Notes: generated from the sequence alone by a model not told the origin. A DNA stretch of 12,572 bases from an uncultured Aeromonadales bacterium (GCA_902796095.1 CADBNP010000239.1:1-12572), one strand, 5' to 3'; positions 1-8,156 are shown, counted from the stretch's first letter. Translations and numbers: made by a program.

Positions 1-36
1 ATTGGATCCTGCCGCATATCAAAATTTAAATGACTG

Positions 37-3000
37 CTACGAAAGGAGATTCAGCAGTTCATCCGTAGACAGACTCATAAGCGACTGCTGCTCTCCTTCG
101 AGTATTGCATCCGCAAGATCCTTCTTTGTCTGCTGAAGATTCAGAATCTTCTCCTCAATTGTATCCTTCAGGATCAGACGATAGACTGTAACATTCTTTG
201 TCTGTCCTATGCGGTGAGCTCTGTCTGTTGCCTGATTCTGGGCAGCAAGATTCCACCAGGGATCATAATGGATAACCGTATCGGCACCCACAAGATTAAG
301 TCCGGTTCCGCCGGCCTTGAGAGAAATCAGGAATACTGGAACATTTCCGTCATTGAAATCATGGACCAGCCTGCTTCTCTTTTCCTTTGGAGTTGATCCT
401 GTAATTTTGTAGAAGGAAATTTCCCTGGCTGCAAGCTCCTTCTCAAGGATTTCCAGCATGGAAGTGAACTGAGAAAACACCAGACAGCGATGATTACCGT
501 CAATGGCAGTTTCAATAAGATCCAGACACGCATCCTTCTTGGCACTCACATCATTGTAATCCTCGAAAACAAGAGAAGGGTCACAGCAGATCTGGCGGAT
601 CCGCATAAGTTCAGCAAGGATCTTAATCTTATCCTCACCCTTGTTGTCCGATGTCTTGATTATCTTCTTCATCTTCAAAACCTGGGCATCATACAGTTTC
701 TGCTGCTGTCCTGAGATGCGGGTATAGACAACCTCCTCCATCTTGCTTGGAAGATCCTTAAGCACATCAGTCTTTTTACGACGAAGAATAAACGGAGATG
801 TCATGCTCTTGAGTTTTTCCGTGGCCGCCGGATCGTGTAACTTTGAAATCGGTGTTTCAAACCGGCGGGTAAAGTCAGATACTCCGTACAGGAAGCCCGG
901 CATGATAAAATCAAAAATACTCCAGAGTTCAGTCAGACGGTTCTCAATAGGTGTACCTGTCAGAGCAATACGTGCTTTTGCATTAAGACCCTTCACAGCC
1001 TTTGTGAACGCAGCCTTGTGATTTTTAATCTTCTGAGCTTCATCCAGAATCACCATATCGAAAACAAGATCCTTCATCAGAGTTATATCCCTGCTCAAAA
1101 GCTCATAGGAAATGATGAAAAGATTTGTTTCACCCGGTGCTGCAAGCTGCTCCTTGCGGCTGGCAGCATTGCCGGTAAGCGGTACGGCCACGATATTAGC
1201 GGAGAACTTCTGTATTTCCTCTGCCCACTGATAAACAAGGGATGCTGGCGAAACCACCAGGGAAAGACTTCCTGCCCCCGTCTTTTTCTTTTCGTCAATC
1301 TGTGCCTGGAGTACAGTAATCAGCTGTACGGTCTTTCCAAGGCCCATATCATCAGCCAGTATGGCTCCAAATCCGGCATGAGAAATAATCTGCAGCCATT
1401 TGTATCCGTAAACCTGATATTCACGAAGCACCGGCTTCAGATTTTCAGGGACTTCATAATCGGCGTCAGCGACTGAAGAGAAGTTTCGTATTATACGGCG
1501 GAAAGTCTGATCCCTGGATATAAGCATATTGTTATGCTGCGACATCAGCTTATCCAGGTAAAGAGCTCTGAACAGCGGCAGTTTGGCCTTGTTATGAAGC
1601 ACGTCAGCCGGCTGAAGATCTACAGACTCAAGAATTGAAAGGATTTCCTCCAGTTCCTTTGAAGTACTCAAATCAACAAACTCGGTGTCGGAAACCTTGT
1701 ACCATCTTTTTTTGGCAGTATAACTTTCCAGAACTGCCTGAAGTTCCTTCTTGTTGAACTTTGAGGATGTTATGTTGATGTCCAGCAGATCCGTATCCAC
1801 AGATATGCCCAGTTTAACAGGCACGTCCCTTACTATGGTATAGGCATCCAGATCCTTGTTTGAGGTAACTGTACCTATTTTTTCAAGACGTGGAATAACC
1901 GTACTTATAAAATCGCAGAACTGTTCCTCATCAAACTCGCCGCTGATAACATTATTCTTCAGCTTCAATCCTGGAAACAGCCATGAGGCTCGACGAAGTA
2001 TCTGCTTTTCATAATTGATATCCCGTGCTGACTGCCCATCTTTTGAAACAGTCAGCGGATACTTTGTTCCCTCATAGTCGGCTGACGCTTCAATACTGAT
2101 CGGATAGGAAATATTTTTCGATGACTTCTTCGGATCTCCGATAAGTGCGTAAAAATCAAATGTTGGCTCCGGAGCAAGCTGATCCTTAATCAGTTCCTCT
2201 TCCGCCACCGATATGGTAAACAGATCACTCTCCTTCAGATGAGGAAGGATACGGCAGAAGAAATCATTAAGTTCATCCTTGACTATGATCAGATTAAAAT
2301 TATCGTATCCTCCTCCGGCATTGTAAAACGGATAAAGAAGTTCAAATTCATCATCGTCAAGAGATGTAAAGCAGGTTGGTGTCAGAACATAGTGTCTGCC
2401 ATCCTCACCATCTAAAAGTCGCGGAGCCTCACCTGTGACTGTAATCCCGAGAAAACCACCGTTCACGTCCTTGTAAGGTTTGATATTTATAAGAAAATTA
2501 ACTTCGTAGTCTCCTACCTCTACAGTGTAATTTTTACTGGAAAGAGATTTGTCATTAACATCGGCCTGACAGTCACAGGCTATTTCATAAAATTCATCAA
2601 GCAGTCTGCCCTGAAGAGGCAGATTGTAATCAGGTTCAAGCTGTTCAGCGTAATCAGACAGATTCTTAAAGGAATGAAGAATTGATTTGGATTCATTGTA
2701 TCTGCTGTCCATCAGTTTGTAATACCTAAGACTCTGCGACTCAAAATCATACTGAGAAAAATCAATCAGAAGAGATTTTGATGCAGCAAAGGTTTGGCTA
2801 TCGTTATATGCAGATCTGAACGATGAAAAATCCTTAAGGATACATCCCTTTCCCTTGCCAAGAGCGACTCGGAATGACAGAGTAAATGTCTTACGCTCAA
2901 CAGTAATACGCGGATAAATACGAACGTCCTTCAGATAACTGTCAGTCCAGTTATCAGGTTCATCGTCATCAACAGCTTCGATAGCGGAATGAGCCGATGT

Positions 3001-3972
3001 CATAAAATTTTCTGTAAGTTTGTGATTAACTGTAAGCGGAGCAGGATTTGCATCGACATAATCCCAGAGAAGTTTGATGGCGGCAAGCTGATACTCATTC
3101 AGAAATAAGTTCTGCTTGAACGCTGGATCTGTAAGATTACCGTAATCAAGATACAAAGCCTTATCAATATCGGAAGACCACTCAAAGCCGTTTGAGGACA
3201 GATAAACATAATATTCATAGTATGTTCTGTAACCGTCATGAAGATTTTTGCGGTATACATACACAGTCGCAGAAAGAGTTACGAAAGATTCATTTAGATA
3301 TTGTGTATATTTTGGATTTCTTATAAGAACCTCTCTGAATTCATCTCTCTGATCAATCATTTTCTCTGCGGTATCAATGGCCTCCCTGCAGGTGACACTG
3401 CGTTCAAGTTCACGTCTAAAATCAAAAATAAGATAACCGCTCTGCTTTCTATTTTTGAACAGATTCGACTCCAACGGATTCAGCGGCTCAATACTGTACT
3501 GAGATTTTATTTTTTTCAGAGTTTCCAGATTTATTCTGCAGGCCTCCTCAGTAGCTCTTTTTCTGTGTTCCGAAAAGGATTCAGGGCAAAGAATTTTTCC
3601 GTACTGCTTTTCATACTCCTGAAGAAGAGCATATCCGTGAATGCACAGATCATCACTGAATCTTCCCCAGAAATAGCGACTGTTTTTGTTGCAGTCACAG
3701 CAGCAGCTTATATGGGGTCCGTCATTATATTCTGACGGAAAATCACGCACCGTGCACGAATAATGTTTAGCCTTATCCTTAATGATACCTTCAATGGAAT
3801 ACGGAACATTCACAGATTTAAATGATGACTGCTTGCTGACTTTGTTTATAGTAGCCTTCAGTTCTTTTATTCTGTCAATATTTTTAGGGGAATCAAGAAA
3901 AGCTCTCCAGTTCAATTCAGAAAATTCATAAGGAATATCTTCATATGTAACGAAGGTATTTTTTTCAGCCAT
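37..3972 (-). CDS. SNF2-family ATPase with N-terminal SWIM-like zinc finger
   Basis: This 1311-residue protein is a Swi2/Snf2-type superfamily 2 ATPase, a class that moves along double-stranded DNA and remodels protein-DNA complexes. The C-terminal third carries the motor: Walker A DDMGLGKT with K880, Walker B DEAQ at 977-980, the LTGTPIENRLTELWS segment just after residue 1000, and motif VI QATDRAHRIGQ at 1247-1257. Near the N-terminus a cysteine cluster (C90, C91, C92, C94) followed by C110-x-H112 matches the CxC...CxH layout of a SWIM zinc finger, a nucleic-acid or protein-binding module. Residues about 120-840 are not recognisable to me by motif; bacterial SWIM-SNF2 proteins commonly carry a SNF2-associated region there. 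The chosen ATG has only a weak ribosome site (GGTG) but is the only start near the zinc finger. The substrate is unknown. It lies downstream of the c-di-GMP gene on the same strand, but a terminator and its own -10 box separate them. HepA/RapA is unlikely given the SWIM finger. Confidence 0.93.
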   Translation of the reverse strand: MAEKNTFVTYEDIPYEFSELNWRAFLDSPKNIDRIKELKATINKVSKQSSFKSVNVPYSIEGIIKDKAKHYSCTVRDFPSEYNDGPHISCCCDCNKNSRYFWGRFSDDLCIHGYALLQEYEKQYGKILCPESFSEHRKRATEEACRINLETLKKIKSQYSIEPLNPLESNLFKNRKQSGYLIFDFRRELERSVTCREAIDTAEKMIDQRDEFREVLIRNPKYTQYLNESFVTLSATVYVYRKNLHDGYRTYYEYYVYLSSNGFEWSSDIDKALYLDYGNLTDPAFKQNLFLNEYQLAAIKLLWDYVDANPAPLTVNHKLTENFMTSAHSAIEAVDDDEPDNWTDSYLKDVRIYPRITVERKTFTLSFRVALGKGKGCILKDFSSFRSAYNDSQTFAASKSLLIDFSQYDFESQSLRYYKLMDSRYNESKSILHSFKNLSDYAEQLEPDYNLPLQGRLLDEFYEIACDCQADVNDKSLSSKNYTVEVGDYEVNFLINIKPYKDVNGGFLGITVTGEAPRLLDGEDGRHYVLTPTCFTSLDDDEFELLYPFYNAGGGYDNFNLIIVKDELNDFFCRILPHLKESDLFTISVAEEELIKDQLAPEPTFDFYALIGDPKKSSKNISYPISIEASADYEGTKYPLTVSKDGQSARDINYEKQILRRASWLFPGLKLKNNVISGEFDEEQFCDFISTVIPRLEKIGTVTSNKDLDAYTIVRDVPVKLGISVDTDLLDINITSSKFNKKELQAVLESYTAKKRWYKVSDTEFVDLSTSKELEEILSILESVDLQPADVLHNKAKLPLFRALYLDKLMSQHNNMLISRDQTFRRIIRNFSSVADADYEVPENLKPVLREYQVYGYKWLQIISHAGFGAILADDMGLGKTVQLITVLQAQIDEKKKTGAGSLSLVVSPASLVYQWAEEIQKFSANIVAVPLTGNAASRKEQLAAPGETNLFIISYELLSRDITLMKDLVFDMVILDEAQKIKNHKAAFTKAVKGLNAKARIALTGTPIENRLTELWSIFDFIMPGFLYGVSDFTRRFETPISKLHDPAATEKLKSMTSPFILRRKKTDVLKDLPSKMEEVVYTRISGQQQKLYDAQVLKMKKIIKTSDNKGEDKIKILAELMRIRQICCDPSLVFEDYNDVSAKKDACLDLIETAIDGNHRCLVFSQFTSMLEILEKELAAREISFYKITGSTPKEKRSRLVHDFNDGNVPVFLISLKAGGTGLNLVGADTVIHYDPWWNLAAQNQATDRAHRIGQTKNVTVYRLILKDTIEEKILNLQQTKKDLADAILEGEQQSLMSLSTDELLNLLS

Positions 3973-3994
3973 TGCTCAGCACCAGGTAAATCCA

Positions 3995-4065
3995 AATAAA
4001 AACAAAAAGGCAAGATCTTACTCTCACCCTGTCAAAAACTGACAGAAATCAGCAGAAGCTGATTT
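3995..4065 (-). promoter_or_regulatory. Structured leader of the SNF2 gene (three consecutive hairpins)
   Basis: Read on the minus strand, the untranslated leader holds three inverted repeats in a row. The first is AAATCAGC-TTCT-GCTGATTT (4046-4065). It abuts CTGTCA-GTTTT-TGACAG (4029-4045). After 7 bases comes a weaker GTAA-GATC-TTGC (4010-4021), followed almost at once by a T-rich run (3995-4008). The last one resembles a weak intrinsic terminator inside the leader, about 23 bases before the ATG. Attenuation, mRNA stabilisation or a protein-binding site are all possible; no known riboswitch class was recognised. Confidence 0.4.
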
Positions 4066-4107
4066 CCGATATAAGTTTGATCCTTTCGAACCACAATATG
4101 ATGTGTG

Positions 4108-4113
4108 ATTATA
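4108..4113 (-). promoter_or_regulatory. -10 box for the SNF2 gene
   Basis: A perfect TATAAT is read on the minus strand, about 135 bases upstream of the SNF2 start. The -35 region is poor (a T-rich stretch about 16-18 bases upstream), so an activator or weak basal activity is possible. A second candidate sits downstream: TTGTGG, 17 bases, TATATC. Transcription from this box would include the hairpin leader. Confidence 0.4.
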
Positions 4114-4132
4114 TCATTTGCTGCCTAAAGAT

Positions 4133-4160
4133 AAAACAAAAGACTATTTTTTGAACAGTC
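4133..4160 (-). terminator. Intrinsic terminator after the PAS-GGDEF-EAL gene
   Basis: On the minus strand, GACTGTT-CAAAA-AATAGTC forms a 7-bp stem (one G-U pair) and is followed by TTTTGTTTT. It starts 16 bases beyond the stop codon of the c-di-GMP gene. The stem is AT-rich, so termination may be partial, leaving some read-through into the SNF2 gene. Confidence 0.5.
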
Positions 4161-4176
4161 AGATCAGCAATCTAAA

Positions 4177-5940
4177 TCAGACTCTCCTGTCTCCGATATA
4201 CTGTTCAAACTCATTAGGAGGAAGCGGTCGGGAATAGTAAAAACCCTGAATCGACTTTATACCGATACCGGTGATCTTGTTAAATTCACGGCTGGTCTCA
4301 ACCCCCTCGGCTATCAAATGCAAATCAAAACGTTTGCTCAGATTGTAAAGGGTCCGCACAACCTCCTGTTTGCCGAGATTACTGTCAATATCTCTCACAA
4401 AGTTACGCTTGAGTTTAAGAGTATTGATGCACATGGACGTAATCTCAATCATGTTGGAAAAGCTTGTGCCAAAATCGTCAAGAGTAAGACTTATGCCTAG
4501 TTCATGAAGAGCCTGTGCAGTTTTTTTGGCAAGAGGATAATCCGCAGAGAAAATGCTTTCAGTTGTCTCAAATTCAATAAGACCGGTTGGATAATTATAT
4601 TTTGAGCAGAGTCCTGCAACAGCACTTATCAGATTCGGATCAAGGAACTGCTTTTTTGTAAGATTGACAGATATAGGTTTCATGTCGTAGCCGCAGGCTC
4701 CCCACTCGAGATTCTGGGTTATACATTTTTCTATAATCCAGTACCCCATCTCGATTATTACACCATTTTCTTCAGCAAGAGGAATAAACTCCCTCGGTTC
4801 GATGTCACCGAGAGTCGAATTATGCCACCTGATTAATGCTTCCGTGCCAAGAAGAGTGTTGTCATCTGCATTGATTTTAGGCTGATAGACAACCTTGAAC
4901 TCTCCATTCTTGATGGCACCCAGCATTTCACACTCAATTTTGACATTCCGAGCCTCAACACTTCCGGCGATATCCGAATAATACATCACAATATGACGTC
5001 CCTTCTTTTTGCTCAGTCTTATGCAGATTTCTGCATACTTGAACATATCTTCAAAATTCTTTGTGTCACCCGGTGCCGTACTGATTCCGATGCTGCAGGT
5101 TATGTTTATAAGAGAGCCGTTCAAATCAAAAGGCTCGTCTATAATCCGTCTCAGATTTTCCACTGCTTCGGTAATATTGAAATTATGATGATGATTTTCA
5201 ATTACAATGCAGAATTCATCTCCGCCTACTCTTGCAACCTTGCTTTTCAGATTATTTATAAACGTCCTTAATCTGCAGGAAAACTGTCTGAGGATCTCAT
5301 CTCCGGCCATGAATCCATATGACGCATTAATCATTTTAAAATTGTCCATACACACCATGATGAGATACGTATCAACGCCGGCATTGAGTGCCGCTTCCAG
5401 AATTTTAGGATAGGTTAAAACAAGAGACTGCCTGTTGCCAAGACCGGTAAGATAATCAAGATGCTCCATTTCATAAATCTTGATTTCCTTCTCCTTCCGA
5501 TCTGTTATGTCGTGTGCAATTCCGGCACAGCCGGTAACCTTTCCTAATTCATCCTTGACAGGAAGCTTCACGGTTTCAAACCAGACATTTCCCTTGTCAT
5601 TTTCCTGATATCTGTATTCCTTTCCTGTTTTGATAACATACTCATCATCACGTCTGTACCCGTCAGCCAGAAATTTATCAACAAGATCATCATCTGTCAG
5701 ACCGATAAAATTATCTATAAGAGGAAAAAGGTGATAATAGGACTTATTAACAAACTGCAGTTTAAGATCCAGACCTTTCAGCCAGACGATATCGCGCGTG
5801 TGGTTCATGATCTCTTCATAGGCCCGGACACGGTAATCCAAATCTGCAATATGCTTTCTTAATTTAAAATTCTTAACAGAAAGATAAACAACAGCCACAA
5901 TCAGAGGAATGACAAGCATCAAATCCAAATACAGATCCAT
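4177..5940 (-). CDS. Membrane-anchored PAS-GGDEF-EAL cyclic-di-GMP signalling protein
   Basis: This 587-residue protein probably degrades, or senses and degrades, the second messenger cyclic di-GMP at the inner membrane. One hydrophobic helix spans about residues 5-22, followed by a PAS/PAC sensor (about 41-150), a GGDEF domain (about 160-322) and an EAL domain (about 335-585). The GGDEF signature is intact (239-243), and N205 and D214 are kept. The usual first metal-binding aspartate (the DxDxFK motif) is C197, and the RxxD inhibitory site is absent, so cyclase activity is doubtful. In the EAL domain, EAL 367-369, N426, E458, D488-D489, K509, E545 and Q565 are present, which suits a working phosphodiesterase. 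The usual Asp of the KxD motif is K511, and DDFGTG reads DDFGTS. The start is supported by AGGG 5 bases upstream. It appears to be a single-gene unit; the PAS ligand is unknown. Architecture is certain, activity is inferred. Confidence 0.93.
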   Translation of the reverse strand: MDLYLDLMLVIPLIVAVVYLSVKNFKLRKHIADLDYRVRAYEEIMNHTRDIVWLKGLDLKLQFVNKSYYHLFPLIDNFIGLTDDDLVDKFLADGYRRDDEYVIKTGKEYRYQENDKGNVWFETVKLPVKDELGKVTGCAGIAHDITDRKEKEIKIYEMEHLDYLTGLGNRQSLVLTYPKILEAALNAGVDTYLIMVCMDNFKMINASYGFMAGDEILRQFSCRLRTFINNLKSKVARVGGDEFCIVIENHHHNFNITEAVENLRRIIDEPFDLNGSLINITCSIGISTAPGDTKNFEDMFKYAEICIRLSKKKGRHIVMYYSDIAGSVEARNVKIECEMLGAIKNGEFKVVYQPKINADDNTLLGTEALIRWHNSTLGDIEPREFIPLAEENGVIIEMGYWIIEKCITQNLEWGACGYDMKPISVNLTKKQFLDPNLISAVAGLCSKYNYPTGLIEFETTESIFSADYPLAKKTAQALHELGISLTLDDFGTSFSNMIEITSMCINTLKLKRNFVRDIDSNLGKQEVVRTLYNLSKRFDLHLIAEGVETSREFNKITGIGIKSIQGFYYSRPLPPNEFEQYIGDRRV

Positions 5941-6380
5941 AACTACCCTTAGACAGAAGCATTAAAAATATCGGCTATCATTTGTGAAAAAGCACCGGTC
6001 TCGGCAGAGCAAGGCTGGGAATAAAACGAAAAACCTGTCATCAACTCTGCAGATATAAGACAAACATTCTTGAGATCATCGCAGGGTCACCGGCAAAACC
6101 GAAGTATAAATAGAGTATCCGTGCAAATTATTTTGTAATAATTGGTTATTCTACCACACTGATCGCAAATTTTAGATCTGGATTAATCACAACGACATTA
6201 ACGCTGTACCGGTTGTCTTAAACCTGCGGTTAAACAGGTGGAGGAAAACATCCCGAAGGACAACCCGCAGGAAAAGGATGACAGAGCTCGAGGAGAGCGA
6301 AGGACTGCACCGGAAACACAGCAGGAACAGAAAAAAGAGCCGTCAAGCAAAGAAGGAGTACACCAGATCATCGTTACAGA
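5941..6380. other. 440-base gap between c-di-GMP and AIPR genes, with coding-like scrap
   Basis: The left part (5941-6150) is the upstream region of the c-di-GMP gene. The right part (about 6202-6380) reads on the plus strand, in one frame, as an open, very hydrophilic Lys/Glu/Gln-rich segment that looks like real protein sequence (for example VEENIPKDNPQEKDD). The frame then runs into the antisense of the AIPR gene and loses that character at about 6381. A GTG at 6238 lacks a ribosome site. A second plus frame gives a 56-codon ORF, 6278-6448, with AGGA 5 bases before its ATG. I see no good hairpin-plus-T-tract terminator after the AIPR stop. Best reading: a remnant of an older gene or an unannotated small gene; neither is proven. 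Confidence 0.3.
6103..6143 (-). promoter_or_regulatory. Candidate promoter and AT palindrome upstream of the c-di-GMP gene
   Basis: On the minus strand a TATACT box (6103-6108, 5 of 6 to the -10 consensus) lies about 160 bases before the start codon. Seventeen bases upstream, where the -35 should be, is a perfect inverted repeat, AATTATT-TTGT-AATAATT (6126-6143). No good -35 hexamer is visible there, so the palindrome could be a regulator site or simply AT-rich promoter DNA. Confidence 0.25.
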
Positions 6381-8081
6381 CTATGATAGATTATTTTTCC
6401 ACCATTCGGGATTTCTCAGACACATTTCAACAATATCGAATCTTCTAAATGCAGCCGCCACTGTTCTTCCGTCTATTTCTGAAATAGAATGCCCTTCACC
6501 AAGATTAAAATACTCCTCGAGAACATTTTTTAGTTTTTCTTCTGCCCATGCTACCAGGTTGTGCTTCTCGGAATTAAAATAATCTCGAACACTTTCAAAA
6601 TTAATATGCGTCAGTCTGTCTAGATCCATATTCAAATCATGTAATAATCTTGTTCCAACCATGCAGGAAACGAAATAATTATCATAGGAACGCATTGTCA
6701 ATATATCCTTATCCTCTGAAATCCGTTTTCTAACAGAATCGCAGTGTCTGAATATAATAACAGCAATTATCATCTGAGCAGCATTCAAATCATGAAATAT
6801 TGTCTTGTAAAATGATCCAAACATCTCAGATTTCTTGTATCTGGCAAGATGCGGTGACTTTCTCCAAACAGACAGAACAGCTTCTGCGGCAACAGTTGAT
6901 GGTATTATATTTGAAGATGTACTAGTATCCCTTTTCCTTTTGTATACATATCCCAAATCTTGAGCACTTTGCTCAAGCAATAGCTGAACTGTATCATTAG
7001 ATTTCAAATCTCGTAGATCCACCGGATTCTGATGATTGGTGGCATAGGTTATCTCTTTTACAATCTCGTCATCATCTGCACTGACTTCATATATTCTCAC
7101 TAAAACATACGCATCATCAACATTCAAATTTTTGTTTCCAGATATGGTCTGATACAGAGTACGACACGTTTGACCTCCATTGATTATCTGCAGACCGTTA
7201 ACCTTGACAATCCAGTCCTTCTCCTGCAGTGCATTGTAACTGAACTTATCACAAACCATGGTAATGCCATTATTATAAAAAAAGAAGTTGGAACCTTGTC
7301 CGCTTTTAAGGCAGTCTGCAATGCTATCGTTTATTTCATTTTTACCAAGATATTTTCTGATATTCTTCTCCAGCAATGAATCGCCATATTCGTTCATCAT
7401 CCTGACAATTTCAGTTATTTTCACCTTGCCGATTATTACCCGCTTGAAGTTGAAATTTTCCTGAATTGAAAACCCTGACATATTTATAGTTGTATCAATT
7501 GGAGTCTTCTTTTTTATATATCCCAATATATCCTGTGTACCGAAATGGACAAATCTGACCTGTTCCTGATCTCCAAATGCATTTTCGATACTCAGCTGTG
7601 CGGCATCATTCCATTTATCGCCATTATTCAGCATGACAAAAGTCACATATGGAATAAAACCATCAAGTATCAGAGACCTTATTTCGTCAACAATACGCCG
7701 GCTACTTTCATTTAACAAAGTCTTATTTGCCGGATCAAATATTGTATTAACGGTGTTTATTGCCTTTTCAACTGCATTAGATGGAAAGTTTGTGTCTTTA
7801 TTCAAATCTCTTGTATATTTTGACTGAAAAAGAACCACATTTATCTGTCCATCAAGTGCTTCTTCAATAAATGCAGCATCAAATCCGCCATCATTACCTC
7901 CATCTGTTATGAAAGACATAGCCTCAGTAAGATCTCTATCCAGGTAAGCAGAAACGCCTAAAAGTAGAAAACTTTTGGATTTTCTTCTGTCTTCATCGTC
8001 ACCAGAGAAATAGTCGGGATTATCATTCATGATCTTGATTATTTTCTGATCAATAATCTGTTTTGATATATTTACCGGCAT
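6381..8081 (-). CDS. AIPR-family (abortive infection phage resistance) protein with nuclease-like N-terminus
   Basis: This 566-residue protein belongs to the AIPR family, named for abortive-infection phage resistance. Family hallmarks are clear: NIRKYLG at 240-246, FFFYNNGIT ending at 274, and NGLQIINGGQT at 295-305, leading into the long helical C-terminal half. Upstream, GGNDGGFD (61-68) followed by FQSK (85-88) on the next strand resembles the D...QxK catalytic signature of Mrr-like PD-(D/E)xK restriction nucleases, so I infer an N-terminal nuclease domain of about 190 residues; cleavage is not shown. The ATG at 8081 has GAGGAG 5 bases upstream. The gene stands alone, with an inverted-repeat operator candidate over its promoter. 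Four sampled 60-base rows give 82 G+C of 240, against 111 of 240 in rows from neighbouring genes, which suggests horizontal acquisition. No partner methylase, helicase or antitoxin is adjacent. Family assignment is firm; a defence role is inferred from the family. Confidence 0.88.
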   Translation of the reverse strand: MPVNISKQIIDQKIIKIMNDNPDYFSGDDEDRRKSKSFLLLGVSAYLDRDLTEAMSFITDGGNDGGFDAAFIEEALDGQINVVLFQSKYTRDLNKDTNFPSNAVEKAINTVNTIFDPANKTLLNESSRRIVDEIRSLILDGFIPYVTFVMLNNGDKWNDAAQLSIENAFGDQEQVRFVHFGTQDILGYIKKKTPIDTTINMSGFSIQENFNFKRVIIGKVKITEIVRMMNEYGDSLLEKNIRKYLGKNEINDSIADCLKSGQGSNFFFYNNGITMVCDKFSYNALQEKDWIVKVNGLQIINGGQTCRTLYQTISGNKNLNVDDAYVLVRIYEVSADDDEIVKEITYATNHQNPVDLRDLKSNDTVQLLLEQSAQDLGYVYKRKRDTSTSSNIIPSTVAAEAVLSVWRKSPHLARYKKSEMFGSFYKTIFHDLNAAQMIIAVIIFRHCDSVRKRISEDKDILTMRSYDNYFVSCMVGTRLLHDLNMDLDRLTHINFESVRDYFNSEKHNLVAWAEEKLKNVLEEYFNLGEGHSISEIDGRTVAAAFRRFDIVEMCLRNPEWWKNNLS

Positions 8082-8120
8082 AAATGCTCCTCTATTACTG
8101 CGAAGTTTATTGAAGGCTAT

Positions 8121-8150
8121 GTTTAAGAAAAGTACCGTTCTTTCTTAAAC
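8121..8150. promoter_or_regulatory. Perfect 10-10-10 inverted repeat, operator candidate for the AIPR gene
   Basis: GTTTAAGAAA (8121-8130) and TTTCTTAAAC (8141-8150) are exact reverse complements separated by 10 bases. Arm centres are 20 bases apart, about two helical turns, as expected for a dimeric regulator on one DNA face. The element begins 40 bases upstream of the AIPR start codon and overlaps the candidate -10 and spacer. The spacer itself is not palindromic and no T-tract follows, so a terminator is unlikely. No regulator gene lies in the window. Confidence 0.5.
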
Positions 8151-8156
8151 TGCCAA
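8129..8156 (-). promoter_or_regulatory. Candidate sigma-70-type promoter for the AIPR gene
   Basis: On the minus strand, TTGGCA (8151-8156, 5 of 6 to the -35 consensus) is followed after 16 bases by TACTTT (8129-8134; it keeps the T, A and final T of the -10). Transcription would start near 8122, giving a leader of about 40 bases. The -10 is weak, and most of the promoter lies inside the inverted repeat, which suits repression by occlusion. Confidence 0.35.

Noticed and set aside
6060..6125. Possible cyclic-di-GMP (GEMM) riboswitch near the GGDEF-EAL gene
   Set aside because: A CGCAGGG...GGCAAAACC stretch faintly resembles GEMM, but it is on the plus strand, opposite to the gene, and the conserved helices are not present.
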